Positions 44,138 to 54,012 of a stretch of 64,000 nt of DNA are shown here, piece by piece (within the stretch, counting starts at the first letter, position 1; the number at the start of each line of letters is the position of its first letter). Origin of the DNA: an uncultured Clostridia bacterium. GTDB taxonomy: Bacteria > Bacillota > Clostridia > UBA1381. The DNA lies in assembly GCA_944393255.1 (NCBI GenBank), contig CALXZP010000042.1, positions 1 to 64,000 on the forward strand. The letters are read 5' to 3'. Position numbers and translations under genes: made by a program. Below the pieces are notes generated by a model that had not been told where the DNA came from, did not search any database, and worked only from the letters and a program-made list of their open reading frames with translations.

Positions 44138-46594
44138 ATGAACAGCATAAAAATAAATGCGGCGGCGCTGATATGCGCTCTGTCGCTGATATCCGCATCC
44201 GTGCCGATGGGCGCGGGCGCGGCGGAATGGATAAACCTGTCCTCGTGGGCGTATGAGGAGGTAAGCGGCTTTGTGAGCGACGGGCTGCTTCCGGACAGCC
44301 TGAGCGGCGTTTCGGATTATACGCGCCCGATAAAGCGGTGGGAGCTGGGCGAGCTGATATATTCCGTCCTGTATCACTGCGGACAATTTTCTGAGGACGT
44401 ATATCAGGGCAGAGAATTCAGCGACTGCGAAGCATATCCCAATATTACGAAGCTCTACCGCTACGGGATAGCCGAGGGCGACGGCAGCGGGAATTTCAGA
44501 CCGGAGGAAAATATAACGCGCGAGGACGCCGCGGTGCTTATAGGACGGGCGATGGATCATTGCGGAGCGTATTATTCGACTGCGGATATAGATGGCGAAA
44601 ACGATGAAAACGCTGGCTTGAGCGGTATATCCGACAGTAAACAGATAAGCGGCTATGCAAGATCCGACGTGCTCAGTCTTATGAAGTTCGGCATCATGAA
44701 CGGAACAGGCGGCGGCTTCGAGCCGAAGAGCGGACTGTCTGTTGAACAGGCAGTGATAGCGGTCTACAGAGTTTATAAGTGGCTGCCGAGGCTGATACTC
44801 CCGGATAACGAAGGTATAAGCGGAGAGAATGAGCAGACGCTGCAGGAATACCCGAACGGGGCAGTTGAAGCGTTTTACGGGAACAGCTATCTTTTGAAAA
44901 AAGACGGGAAGCAGCTGATGACGTTTGAGACCGATGTATATTCAAAAATACTCAGCTGTGACTATGGCGGAGAAACACTGGCGTTTGCGGTCAACTTCAA
45001 TGATAAAACGGATGTGTTCAGGGCGGAAACAGGCGAGTTTATGTATACTATACCGTATATCGTCTATAAGCTCAGACCGGAGGAAGGACATATATACGTA
45101 TACTCGTCACGGTTCATGCCGGCATACAGCGGTATTTACGGCTTTGACGGCAGCGAGATCATAAAGCCGGAATACAGCGAAACGGAGCTTGAGGCGATAG
45201 CGGCGAACGGTTATGATATCCCGCAGGAGCAGTACCGTGCGGCGGACGGCTGGGTATACTATTCAAACTGGAATGATAACGGACATTTGTATAAGGTGGA
45301 TTCAAACGGTGAAAACGGCAAGCTGCTTGTAGACGGCCTGGACTGCAAGAATACGTATTACTTTAACGGTATGCTGTATTTCAATGCAAAAGAAGACGGC
45401 TGTCTCTACTGTATAGACGAGGATGGCAATGCTCTGCAAAAAATATCCGAGACTCCGGCTCAACAAATATGGGTACAAAAGGTCGGATTTGACGATCTCG
45501 CCGAGGAAAAAGAAGTAAATCTTATTGAATATAGCGCATCCAGAACGCTTTTGTACGGCACGGAGCGATTTACGGGCAAGAACGGGCGGATCCTGTACGG
45601 CGAAGATGCTTCTTTTGAAATGGAATATGTGGATGAGAGCACCGGTGAACGAACGTCCGTGCCGTTGTCGGCTTACATACTGTATGAATTCAGTTTCGGC
45701 AGCGGAGAACGCAAAAAGGTGGCGGATTTTCCCGTAAATAGAGTGATATGGTCATCCTCTGGAGACGACAGAGTGCTCTTTACGAACTATGAGGAAGCAA
45801 AAAAAACGGGAGCTTCGCCGATATATATGTATGACGGCTCCGAGCTTAAATGCATTACCGGCAGTCTGAAAGCGGTCACATACGGATTTATGCAGGAGGA
45901 AGGAAGCGGATATGGCGGGGATCGGCTGATTGGCAGCAAGGTCGGTTTTGTAACGCCGGAGGATATGGACGGAGACACATATCACATAGCAGATCTTGAT
46001 ACGGGTGAGATCACTGTAGAGAAGCTCAGGGAACCCGCCGATGACGAATACAGCGGCGGTGAAGATAAGATGGGCTATGATGAGCTGAGCGGCGACGGGT
46101 ATGAGATATACCGCAGCGGCATGAATCTGTATGTAGAAAACGGCTCGGAAACGAAGAGCCTCGGTGAAGGAGCCGCATTATTCCGTGACGGGGATATATT
46201 GTATTATGCGAATTACGCCGACCTTTTGGGAATCGACCTGTACGGTTATGCTCTGATGGCTTACAATATGAGAACAGGCGGACAAAGCATTGTAAGCGAC
46301 AGATATGTATATTGTTTAGGTATAAGATCCGATGTGATGAGCTTTCAGGAAAAGACCGGACATATCAAGAAAATAGACGGCGGAGAAACGCTTACCGTTT
46401 ATCCGAACAAGGGCCTTAAAAGATACGGCGAAGTCGATAGGATAGAGCACCGGATGAGGCAGATATGGCAGCCCAGGTATGTGTATAAAATAGATAAAGA
46501 CGGTAACTGTACACAGCTGACCGACTGCCAGTCCGAGTTTTGGCTATATGTTCCGAACGGAGCCGATAAAGCGAGCTTTTGTCAGTACGGCTGA
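44138..46594 (+). CDS. SLH-domain surface protein, array copy 2
   Basis: This 818-residue paralog of copy 1 has the same order: signal peptide, three SLH domains (ITREDAAVLIG, LSVEQAVIAVYR) and the propeller-like region with RAADGWVYYSNWND. The first 80 codons combine a signal peptide like that of copy 3 with an SLH1 second half like that of copy 1. AGGAGG precedes the ATG, 12 bp after copy 1. The remaining parts are clearly diverged from the other copies. Confidence 0.85.
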   Translation: MNSIKINAAALICALSLISASVPMGAGAAEWINLSSWAYEEVSGFVSDGLLPDSLSGVSDYTRPIKRWELGELIYSVLYHCGQFSEDVYQGREFSDCEAYPNITKLYRYGIAEGDGSGNFRPEENITREDAAVLIGRAMDHCGAYYSTADIDGENDENAGLSGISDSKQISGYARSDVLSLMKFGIMNGTGGGFEPKSGLSVEQAVIAVYRVYKWLPRLILPDNEGISGENEQTLQEYPNGAVEAFYGNSYLLKKDGKQLMTFETDVYSKILSCDYGGETLAFAVNFNDKTDVFRAETGEFMYTIPYIVYKLRPEEGHIYVYSSRFMPAYSGIYGFDGSEIIKPEYSETELEAIAANGYDIPQEQYRAADGWVYYSNWNDNGHLYKVDSNGENGKLLVDGLDCKNTYYFNGMLYFNAKEDGCLYCIDEDGNALQKISETPAQQIWVQKVGFDDLAEEKEVNLIEYSASRTLLYGTERFTGKNGRILYGEDASFEMEYVDESTGERTSVPLSAYILYEFSFGSGERKKVADFPVNRVIWSSSGDDRVLFTNYEEAKKTGASPIYMYDGSELKCITGSLKAVTYGFMQEEGSGYGGDRLIGSKVGFVTPEDMDGDTYHIADLDTGEITVEKLREPADDEYSGGEDKMGYDELSGDGYEIYRSGMNLYVENGSETKSLGEGAALFRDGDILYYANYADLLGIDLYGYALMAYNMRTGGQSIVSDRYVYCLGIRSDVMSFQEKTGHIKKIDGGETLTVYPNKGLKRYGEVDRIEHRMRQIWQPRYVYKIDKDGNCTQLTDCQSEFWLYVPNGADKASFCQYG
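44163..44370 (+). repeat. conserved 5' block of SLH array, copy 2
   Basis: 44163-44288 matches 46671-46796 of copy 3 with about four differences in 126 bases, whereas 44221-44370 matches copy 1: a mosaic. Confidence 0.75.
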
Positions 46595-46645
46595 TTTTAG
46601 GCGCGCTGTATCGGTGAGGAAAGATGAGAAACGGAGGAGATGGGC

Positions 46646-49126
46646 TTGAGGAAATTAAAGATAAGAACAGCGGCGCTGATATGCGCCCTGTCGCTGATAT
46701 CCGCATCCGTGCCGATGGGCGCGGGCGCGGCGGAATGGATAAACCTGTCCTCGTGGGCATACGAGGAGGTAAGCGGCTTTGTGAGCGACGGACTGCTCGC
46801 CGGGCGGCTGAAAGGGGAAGCGGACTATACGCGCGCGATCACGCGCGGTGAGTTTGCGGAGCTTATATATTCCGTGCTGTCCGCTTCCGGACGCGGCGGT
46901 GTGAGCGAAAGCGGCGGGAGCGCTTCCGGCTTTGCCGATTGCAGCGGTTATCCGGACATAAATAAGCTTGACCGCGCGATATTTGAGGGGCTGGAGGACG
47001 CAGGTGTGAACCTGTATCCGGAGCGCCGTGTGACGCGCGAAGAAGCTGCGCTCATAATTTACAACGCGCTGGGAGCTATAGGTGTTTACGGCTACAGCAG
47101 CATCCCCGACTATGAGAGGCTCGGCGCAAATATCAGCGACGCCGGAGAGATAAGCGGCTACGCGGTAAACGCGGTCGAAAAGCTGACGAGCAGCGGCATA
47201 ATGACGGATACGGGCGGCGGTAAATTCGAGCCAAAGTCCGAAATAACGATAGAGCAGGGGATCGCGGTGCTTTACAGGATATACAGGTCGATCCCGAAGC
47301 TCATATATGCAGACGCGGAGGGCATAGAAGGCGGAAGCGGGGAAATACAGTCATACGGCGGCGGTCTTGCGGAGATATACAGCGGCGGAAGGTATACCGT
47401 GACCGATAACGGCGCAGAGCTGCTGAGCTTTGAGGCCGATGTGTATTCAAAGCTGCTATGCTGCGAGTACGGCGGAAGAAGGCTGGCATTTGCCGTTAAT
47501 TTCAACGACAAGACGGACGTATACGACCTTGACAGCGGAAAAGTGATATATTCTATACCGTATATAGTGTACCGTCTCGACGCGGAAAACGGACTTGTAT
47601 ATGTGTACTCATCGCGGTTCATGCCGGCTTGCAGCGGTCTGTATTCGATGGACGGCGCGGAGCTGACGCCGCCGGAATACAGCGAATCAGAGCTTTCGGA
47701 GCTTGCGGCAAACGGCTTTGATATACCGGAGGAAGAACGCCGTAACGCCGACGGGTGGGTGTATTACACAGACCGCGGCGACGGGCGTATATATAAGACC
47801 GATTCAAACGGTGAAAACGAAAGCCTGCTCACAGCTGACGGCGGCTGCACTAATATAGCTTATGCCGACGGTATGGTCTTTTACAATTCAAGCGGAGGCT
47901 CGCTTATGTGTACGGACGGGAGCGGCGGCGGAGCCGTTCTGTCCGAGCAGCCTGCGGAGCTGCTGACGGCTTACGATGTGGTATTCGATCCGCACAAGCC
48001 TCCGCAGTACGCGGCTGAAAAGGTATATTCCAAAAGCGACGACGGCGGGAACAGGATAACGGACGGATATTTTCTTGACAAAAACGAGATATCTTCCTGC
48101 CTTAGAGCTGACGGGAGCATCATCTTCGGCGAAGCGGCTGAGCTGAAAAGAACGATAGTAGATCTTGAGGAAAAGAGCACGGGCGAAAGAACTCTGTATG
48201 CCTGCCGGCTGTATAAGGTCAATATTTCCGAAAACGGCGCGGAAGCGGAGCGTGTCGCCGATTTTCCGGCGATAGGTATATGCGCGTCTCCTGACGGCTC
48301 GGGCATATACTTTATGAACGCGGAAGAGCTTGTGAAGAACGGCGATTCTCCGATCTATGCGTATGACGGAAAGACCGTATCGGCGCTGCCGCAGGGGCTG
48401 CGCGCGGAGTGCTTCGGGTTTCTGAGAGGGAACGGCGATGAGGACGGCATGATAGGGTATTTGACAAAGGACGAGATAGGCGGGGGTACATACCATGTGT
48501 TCGATCCGTCGGATGGAAGCGTCACGGTCAAAGACATGCCGGAGTATGAAAAGAGTGAAAGCGGCGATTCCTTACCGCTTTCAGACGACGAGAACGGCAG
48601 ACTTTCGGCAGACTGGGACGGGAGCCGCCTGAAGATAGAATACGGCGGCAGTACGAAGGAGCTGGAAAACGTTTTATATATCGATACCTTTGGCGGACGC
48701 GTATATTACAGCCCCGGTACGGCGCGAAGCTTTTTCGATATGTCGGTGCTTTCGACGGTCGGGATGGGCAGAGTGTGGCGGATAAGCTGCTATGATTACA
48801 GGACGGGCGGGACTGCGGAGGTGAGCGATGATTTTTCGGAAAGCTTCATCACGTCACGCCTGCTCGGAGATAAGCAGATATACAAGACGGCAGCCGGTCA
48901 ATACAGGCTTTTGACGGGTACTGAAAGCGTTTCCGTATATCCGAACAAGGGTCTGCACCGGTTCGGCGAGCTGTCCGCCGTAGCGCGCCTTGACGGGACT
49001 TCATGGCAGAACGGACGTCTTTATAAAATAGATAAAGACGGAAACTTTACACAGCTGACCGAGCGCGGCGCAGAAGAGTGGATCTATGTGCCGAACGGCG
49101 GCAGCGAAGCAAAATTTTCAGGATAA
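46646..49126 (+). CDS. SLH-domain surface protein, array copy 3
   Basis: This 826-residue paralog has a signal peptide, three SLH domains (ITRGEFAELIYS, VTREEAALIIYN, ITIEQGIAVLYR) and the propeller-like region, here with RNADGWVYYTDRGD replacing the usual NWND. I start at the TTG at 46646, eight nt after GGAGG; the ATG at 46640 is only 2 nt from it. It lies 51 bp after copy 2. Confidence 0.84.
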   Translation: MRKLKIRTAALICALSLISASVPMGAGAAEWINLSSWAYEEVSGFVSDGLLAGRLKGEADYTRAITRGEFAELIYSVLSASGRGGVSESGGSASGFADCSGYPDINKLDRAIFEGLEDAGVNLYPERRVTREEAALIIYNALGAIGVYGYSSIPDYERLGANISDAGEISGYAVNAVEKLTSSGIMTDTGGGKFEPKSEITIEQGIAVLYRIYRSIPKLIYADAEGIEGGSGEIQSYGGGLAEIYSGGRYTVTDNGAELLSFEADVYSKLLCCEYGGRRLAFAVNFNDKTDVYDLDSGKVIYSIPYIVYRLDAENGLVYVYSSRFMPACSGLYSMDGAELTPPEYSESELSELAANGFDIPEEERRNADGWVYYTDRGDGRIYKTDSNGENESLLTADGGCTNIAYADGMVFYNSSGGSLMCTDGSGGGAVLSEQPAELLTAYDVVFDPHKPPQYAAEKVYSKSDDGGNRITDGYFLDKNEISSCLRADGSIIFGEAAELKRTIVDLEEKSTGERTLYACRLYKVNISENGAEAERVADFPAIGICASPDGSGIYFMNAEELVKNGDSPIYAYDGKTVSALPQGLRAECFGFLRGNGDEDGMIGYLTKDEIGGGTYHVFDPSDGSVTVKDMPEYEKSESGDSLPLSDDENGRLSADWDGSRLKIEYGGSTKELENVLYIDTFGGRVYYSPGTARSFFDMSVLSTVGMGRVWRISCYDYRTGGTAEVSDDFSESFITSRLLGDKQIYKTAAGQYRLLTGTESVSVYPNKGLHRFGELSAVARLDGTSWQNGRLYKIDKDGNFTQLTERGAEEWIYVPNGGSEAKFSG
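46671..46860 (+). repeat. conserved 5' block of SLH array, copy 3
   Basis: The signal-peptide part matches copy 2; the SLH1 part (46711-46860) matches 50601-50750 of copy 4 with about six differences in 150 bases. Confidence 0.75.
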
Positions 49127-49150
49127 ATATTATTTGGGAGGTAAATGAAA

Positions 49151-50509
49151 ATGAATAAGAAGATAAGCTCTGTACTAACAGCGGCGGCTCTTGCGGCCGC
49201 AATAATGCCCGCAGCGGCAAATGCGGAAACAGGTGTAAAAACAGGCGACTATATAAGGCTCGGTACATATAACGGGACTCCGCTCATATGGCGGTGCGCC
49301 GGGGAAGATGAAAACGGCGCGCTGATGTTTGCCGGCTCTGTCATATGCTACAAGGCTTTCGACGCCGCTTCGGAGGGGAACTCTTTCGGCACGAACCTCT
49401 GGCAGCGGTCCGCAATACGCGCATGGCTGAATTCCCCGGATGAAAATGTGGTATATACGGCAGCTCTGCCGTCGGAGGAAAATGTGTGGCTCGGTTATAA
49501 CAGCTATGATAAGGAACCGGGCTTCCTCACAAATTTCAGCGAAGCCGAGAAAAAGGCTGTCAAGCCCGTCCGGCTCAAAACGCCGCTGAACGAGGAGTAC
49601 GCGGCTGAGGCAGACGGTACGTATACCGGAACGGAGCTGGATACGGAGTTCACCGCTCAGAGTGCGGATATGGCGTATCAGTATACAACGGACAGCATGT
49701 TTCTGCTGGATACGGAGCAGCTGTCTATGGTCATGACTGCTCTGCCGGGGTATCAAGTTCCGGAAAATGAGGCTGTTTTCGGCGGAGTATACGCCGGGCT
49801 GGACAGCAGTATGAAGAACGAATACTGGCTGCGATGCCCAAACATAAATAAGGGCGACAAGGACAGGGTGTATTCGGTACAGGTATCGGAGGATGAAGCG
49901 TTCTGCTCGAAGCATACCATAGCATACATGAGCGCAGGCATACGCCCGGGCTTCTATCTGAACGATAACGTATCTTTCGTAAGCGGCAGCGGAACGGCAG
50001 ACGACCCGTTCATAGTCACTTCGGACACGGTTGATAACCCATTGCCGAACGAGCAGGAAAAGATAATAAGGGTGACGAACGACGGCGAAAGAATACAGGT
50101 ATTTCTGGATAAATCCGAGCTGGAGTTCACCGATGCAAAGCCATTCATCGATGAAAACGACCGTACCATGATACCCATAAGAGCGGTCGCGGAGGGTCTG
50201 AACTGCGGCGTTGAGTACGACGAGCAGACGAGGACGGTAACTGTAACGGATAATGATAATGTGCTGACGCTCGTTATCGGCGGCAGGAACTTAGTCCGTA
50301 ACGGCGAGACTATAGAGATGGATACGGCGGCTGTCATATACGGCAGCAGAACGTATATACCGCTGCGGTTCGCGGCGGAAGCCCTGGGATACGATGTGAA
50401 TTACGGAGCCAGGGTGGTATCGGTGACGATCGATGAAAACGGCAATGCGGTATGGACAACGGAGGACGGCATAAGCGGCAGCTTTGAGGAACTCCAGGCA
50501 ATGCACTGA
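49151..50509 (+). CDS. secreted DUF6273-like protein with copper-amine-oxidase-N domain
   Basis: This 452-residue exported protein has a signal peptide (1-24), a DUF6273-like domain (about 28-275; IRLGTYNGTPLIWRC, WLRCPN, SAGIRPGFYL) of unknown function, and a C-terminal PF07833 domain (about 320-430; MIPIRAVAEGLNC and YIPLRFAAEALGY), not an oxidase. It stands between SLH copies 3 and 4 on the same strand and is exported and surface-directed like them. I start at the second ATG (49151), nine nt after GGGAGG. Confidence 0.75.
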   Translation: MNKKISSVLTAAALAAAIMPAAANAETGVKTGDYIRLGTYNGTPLIWRCAGEDENGALMFAGSVICYKAFDAASEGNSFGTNLWQRSAIRAWLNSPDENVVYTAALPSEENVWLGYNSYDKEPGFLTNFSEAEKKAVKPVRLKTPLNEEYAAEADGTYTGTELDTEFTAQSADMAYQYTTDSMFLLDTEQLSMVMTALPGYQVPENEAVFGGVYAGLDSSMKNEYWLRCPNINKGDKDRVYSVQVSEDEAFCSKHTIAYMSAGIRPGFYLNDNVSFVSGSGTADDPFIVTSDTVDNPLPNEQEKIIRVTNDGERIQVFLDKSELEFTDAKPFIDENDRTMIPIRAVAEGLNCGVEYDEQTRTVTVTDNDNVLTLVIGGRNLVRNGETIEMDTAAVIYGSRTYIPLRFAAEALGYDVNYGARVVSVTIDENGNAVWTTEDGISGSFEELQAMH

Positions 50510-50535
50510 CAAGAAGTATACAAGGAGAAACAGAA

Positions 50536-53007
50536 ATGAACAGTATGGTAAAAACGCTTGCAGCGGCGCTGTGCGCCATGTCGGTATTGCCTGCGTCCGC
50601 GCCGATAGGCGCGGGCGCGGCGGAATGGATAAACCTGTCCTCGTGGGCATACGAGGAGGTAAGCGGCTTTGTGAGCGACGGACTGCTCACCGGGCGGCTG
50701 AAAGGTGAAGCGGACTATACGCGTGCGATCACGCGCGGCGAATTTGCGGAATTGCTGTACTCTGTCATATCGGAGACCGGCATGATCCGTGATGAAAAAA
50801 TGAATTACGTGTTTGACGACTGCGAGGAGTATCCGGCTGTGGATATGCTGTACGGCTATATCCGTTCATGGATAAGAGACGACAGCCTGATAGGCGCGGA
50901 AGGAAGAAATTTTTATCCCGATCGGCCGTTAAAGCGCAGCGACGCGGCGATCATGCTGTACACCGTTGCTGCCTATACCGATATATTGACCAATATATAT
51001 CTTAAGGACGTGCAGATAAGTGTTTCCGACCTGGACGATCTGAGCGAAGATGCCCGGAAAATGATAGGCAGAGTTATGGAGGTGGGCTTTATGTCAGGCT
51101 CGGGCGGCGGGTGTTTCGATCCCGGCGGCGAGCTTACGGTGGAGCAGGGCGTAGCGGTGGCGTACAGGATGTATAAGGCCGTGCCGCGTCTGATATATTC
51201 CGATGATGAGGGACATGAAAACGGCGATGTGCTGCAGACCTACGGCGGCGGTCTCTCCGAGCTTTACAGAGACGGCGGATATGTCATATCGGACGGGAGC
51301 GCGGAGCTTATGTCTTTTGAAACGGATGTATATTCAAAAATACTGTGCTGTGAATACGGAGGAAAAAGATTTGCATTCGCGGTGAATTTCAATGACAAGA
51401 CAGATGTTTACGACCTGGACAGCGGAAGCGTATTGTATTCCATCCCCTATATAGTATACCGTCTCGATGCGGAAAACGGCATGGCATATGTATATTCATC
51501 AAGGTTCATGCCGGCTTACAGTGGACTGTACTCATTCGGAGGCGAGGAGCTTGCCGCGCCCGAATACAGCGAGACCGAGCTTTTGGAAATAGCCGAAAAC
51601 GGCTTTGCTGCGCCGCAGGAGGAATACCGCGGAGCGGACGGCTGGATATACTATGCAAACTGGAACGATAACGGACATCTTTATAAGATAGACTCGAACG
51701 GCGAGAACAAAAAGCTGCTCGTAGACGGCTGCGATTGTATAAATACGCAGTATAAGGATGGACTCATATATTATAATTCAAATGAGGATAATTCTCTGAG
51801 ATGTGTTGATGAAAACGGCGGCAGCCAATACGTTATATCAGATAAGCGCGCGCATTTTATGCACAAGGATGTAATGAGATTTGATACGGAGGATGTTCCT
51901 GAGGATATCAAAGGCTATAAGGATATATACGGGAACAATTATTCGGTTGAGTATTTCAGCTATTGCTACGGTGCGCCGGATGCGGCGTTCTTCAACGGCT
52001 ATGAGATTTACGGTGAGAATGCATATATTGAAAGAACGATCGTGTATCCGGACGGCGGCAGCTTTAAGGCGATGTGTTATGCGGAGTATGTATACAAATT
52101 CAAGGTCACCGGCAGCGGTGTGGAAAAAGAGAAGATAGCGGAGTTTCCGATATCGAATATCAGCTTTAACAAAAGCGGCGACAAGATGTATTTCATGAAC
52201 GGAAAGGAGATCGCGGAAAACGGGGACTCGCCGATATACGTGTATGACGGGGAGACGGTTTCGGAGGTCTCGCCGGGACTGCGCGCCGAATGTTACGGAT
52301 TTTTGTTCAACGGCGAAGAACAGAGCGATGAGATAGGCTATATACCAAAAGAGGAGCTATGGACCGGCACATACCGTGTGCTTGACCTTGCCGGCGGAAG
52401 CATAAGGCAGGAGCAGCTCTTGGAATACAGTGAGGAAGAGTTCGATCATTACCGGGTATATGATACCGGGCAGGCTGACGATAAGCTTTCGGTGATACGG
52501 TCCGGCAGCGAAGTTCTCAGAGTGGAATATGACGGGAAAGCGACGGAGCTTGACCGCGCTCAGTTCCAGGATATCGTGGGAGACAATATCATCTATTTGA
52601 AGATCGGCGGCGAAGCACGGCCGGTGCATATGAGTTCAAATATAGGCTCGTCTGAGACAAAAGAGCTTTGGGCGTATAATTACAAGACAGGCGCGGATAT
52701 GAGGCTGTGCGACGATTTTGCCTCGCGTTTGACATATGCGGCTACCGAAGGAAATCTTATCTACAGGACGCCGCAGAATCAGTATAAGATAGTTTTGGGT
52801 ACTGAAAGCAGAACGGTATATCCCAATAAGGGACTGCACCGGTACGGTAAAACGGCTTATATCACGAGGCTGTACAATGTTACATGGCAGAAGCCCTATC
52901 TTTACAAGGTGGATACCGAGGGAAACCTTACGCAGCTGACAGACTGCCATACCGAAAAATGGATATATGTGCCCAACGGCAGCAGTGAAGCCGTATTCAG
53001 AGGCTGA
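50536..53007 (+). CDS. SLH-domain surface protein, array copy 4
   Basis: This 823-residue paralog has a signal peptide, three SLH domains (ITRGEFAELLYS, LKRSDAAIMLY, LTVEQGVAVAYR) and the propeller-like region (GADGWIYYANWND, HLYKIDSNGENKKLL). Its SLH1 is nearly that of copy 3, but its signal peptide is distinct. AAGGAG precedes the ATG, 26 bp after the DUF6273-like gene. A weak hairpin at 53076-53099 may end the array. Confidence 0.85.
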   Translation: MNSMVKTLAAALCAMSVLPASAPIGAGAAEWINLSSWAYEEVSGFVSDGLLTGRLKGEADYTRAITRGEFAELLYSVISETGMIRDEKMNYVFDDCEEYPAVDMLYGYIRSWIRDDSLIGAEGRNFYPDRPLKRSDAAIMLYTVAAYTDILTNIYLKDVQISVSDLDDLSEDARKMIGRVMEVGFMSGSGGGCFDPGGELTVEQGVAVAYRMYKAVPRLIYSDDEGHENGDVLQTYGGGLSELYRDGGYVISDGSAELMSFETDVYSKILCCEYGGKRFAFAVNFNDKTDVYDLDSGSVLYSIPYIVYRLDAENGMAYVYSSRFMPAYSGLYSFGGEELAAPEYSETELLEIAENGFAAPQEEYRGADGWIYYANWNDNGHLYKIDSNGENKKLLVDGCDCINTQYKDGLIYYNSNEDNSLRCVDENGGSQYVISDKRAHFMHKDVMRFDTEDVPEDIKGYKDIYGNNYSVEYFSYCYGAPDAAFFNGYEIYGENAYIERTIVYPDGGSFKAMCYAEYVYKFKVTGSGVEKEKIAEFPISNISFNKSGDKMYFMNGKEIAENGDSPIYVYDGETVSEVSPGLRAECYGFLFNGEEQSDEIGYIPKEELWTGTYRVLDLAGGSIRQEQLLEYSEEEFDHYRVYDTGQADDKLSVIRSGSEVLRVEYDGKATELDRAQFQDIVGDNIIYLKIGGEARPVHMSSNIGSSETKELWAYNYKTGADMRLCDDFASRLTYAATEGNLIYRTPQNQYKIVLGTESRTVYPNKGLHRYGKTAYITRLYNVTWQKPYLYKVDTEGNLTQLTDCHTEKWIYVPNGSSEAVFRG
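50601..50750 (+). repeat. conserved 5' block of SLH array, copy 4
   Basis: Nearly identical to 46711-46860 of copy 3 (about six differences by eye), with different flanks. Confidence 0.75.
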
Positions 53008-53074
53008 GCGGCGGCGGGGATAAACGAGCGGCTGTTTCGTTAAAAATGACGCAGACTTAAGCGTATATAAGCCC

Positions 53075-53100
53075 GAAAATCGGTTATTACAGCGATTTTT
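53075..53100 (+). terminator. weak terminator after the SLH array
   Basis: The AT-rich stem AAAATCG/CGATTTT (53076-53082 with 53093-53099) is followed by TGAATG. Weak. Confidence 0.4.
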
Positions 53101-53131
53101 GAATGAAAATGCGCGAATTGAATAAAAATGC

Positions 53132-53160
53132 TTGAAAATCGCGCAGGACTGTGATATAAT
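53132..53160 (+). promoter_or_regulatory. sigma-A promoter of yebC
   Basis: -35 TTGAAA (53132-53137), -10 TATAAT (53155-53160), spacer 17 bp. The leader carries a strong hairpin. Confidence 0.75.
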
Positions 53161-53171
53161 ATATTTTACGA

Positions 53172-53223
53172 GCGCTGTGCACCGAACTGCACAGCGCATG
53201 GATTTATGGATCATACTGCACAG
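53172..53223 (+). promoter_or_regulatory. structured leader of yebC
   Basis: A perfect 10-bp stem (GCGCTGTGCA at 53172-53181 with TGCACAGCGC at 53188-53197) starts about five nt after the predicted transcription start. ACTGCACAG occurs at 53186-53194 and again at 53215-53223, so the CTGTGCA arm has two possible partners. No U-run follows; it is not a simple terminator. Confidence 0.5.
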
Positions 53224-53262
53224 TATTGCAGGCCGAATATATTATACGAGGAGTGTTTGACG

Positions 53263-54003
53263 ATGTCAGGTCATTCAAAATGGAGTACAATAAAGAGGAA
53301 GAAGGGCGCTAACGACGCGCAGCGCGCTAAGATATTCACAAAAATAGCGCGTGAGCTTATAGTTGCGGTAAAGGCCGGCGGCCCCGATCCCGCCAACAAT
53401 TCGAGCCTTAAGGACGTTATAGCGAAGGCGAGAGCAAACAATATGCCTAACGACAATATAACGAGAACCATCAAAAAGGCGTCGGGCGCGGAGGGCAGCG
53501 CGGATTACGAGGCTATAACCTACGAGGGCTACGGCCCGGGCGGCGTAGCCGTTATAGTCGAAACGCTCACGGATAACAGGAACAGGACTGCGGCGGACGT
53601 TCGCGCGGCGTTTTCAAAGTACGGCGGCAATATGGGGACGACCGGCTGCGTAAGCTTTATGTTCGATAATAAGGGCGTTATCGTTATAGAGGACGAGGAC
53701 GGCGAAATAGACGAGGACGAGGTAACGATGGACGCTCTCGAGGCGGGAGCCGAGGACGTTACCGTAGATGAAGGCGTTATCGAGATAGAGACCGCGCCGC
53801 TTGAGGTCGGAGCCGTCAGGGAAGCGCTTGAGGGCAAGTATGCCATAGCTTCGGCGGAGGCTCTGCAGATACCGCAGACTACTACCGCGCTTACCGATGA
53901 AAAGCAGATAGCAAATATGAGAAAGCTGCTCGATACTCTCGAGGATAACGACGACGTTCAGAATGTATATCATTCATGGGATGAGCCGGAAGCTTTGGAT
54001 TGA
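53263..54003 (+). CDS. yebC: YebC/PmpR-family regulatory protein
   Basis: YebC-like proteins act as transcriptional regulators or, in some bacteria, help ribosomes translate proline stretches. The 246-residue protein begins MSGHSKWSTIKRKK GAND, the family's opening, and has normal length and the acidic insertion DEDGEIDEDEV. I start at the ATG at 53263 with GAGGAG. It has its own promoter, a structured leader and a terminator. Confidence 0.94.
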   Translation: MSGHSKWSTIKRKKGANDAQRAKIFTKIARELIVAVKAGGPDPANNSSLKDVIAKARANNMPNDNITRTIKKASGAEGSADYEAITYEGYGPGGVAVIVETLTDNRNRTAADVRAAFSKYGGNMGTTGCVSFMFDNKGVIVIEDEDGEIDEDEVTMDALEAGAEDVTVDEGVIEIETAPLEVGAVREALEGKYAIASAEALQIPQTTTALTDEKQIANMRKLLDTLEDNDDVQNVYHSWDEPEALD

Positions 54004-54012
54004 TATTCATAA

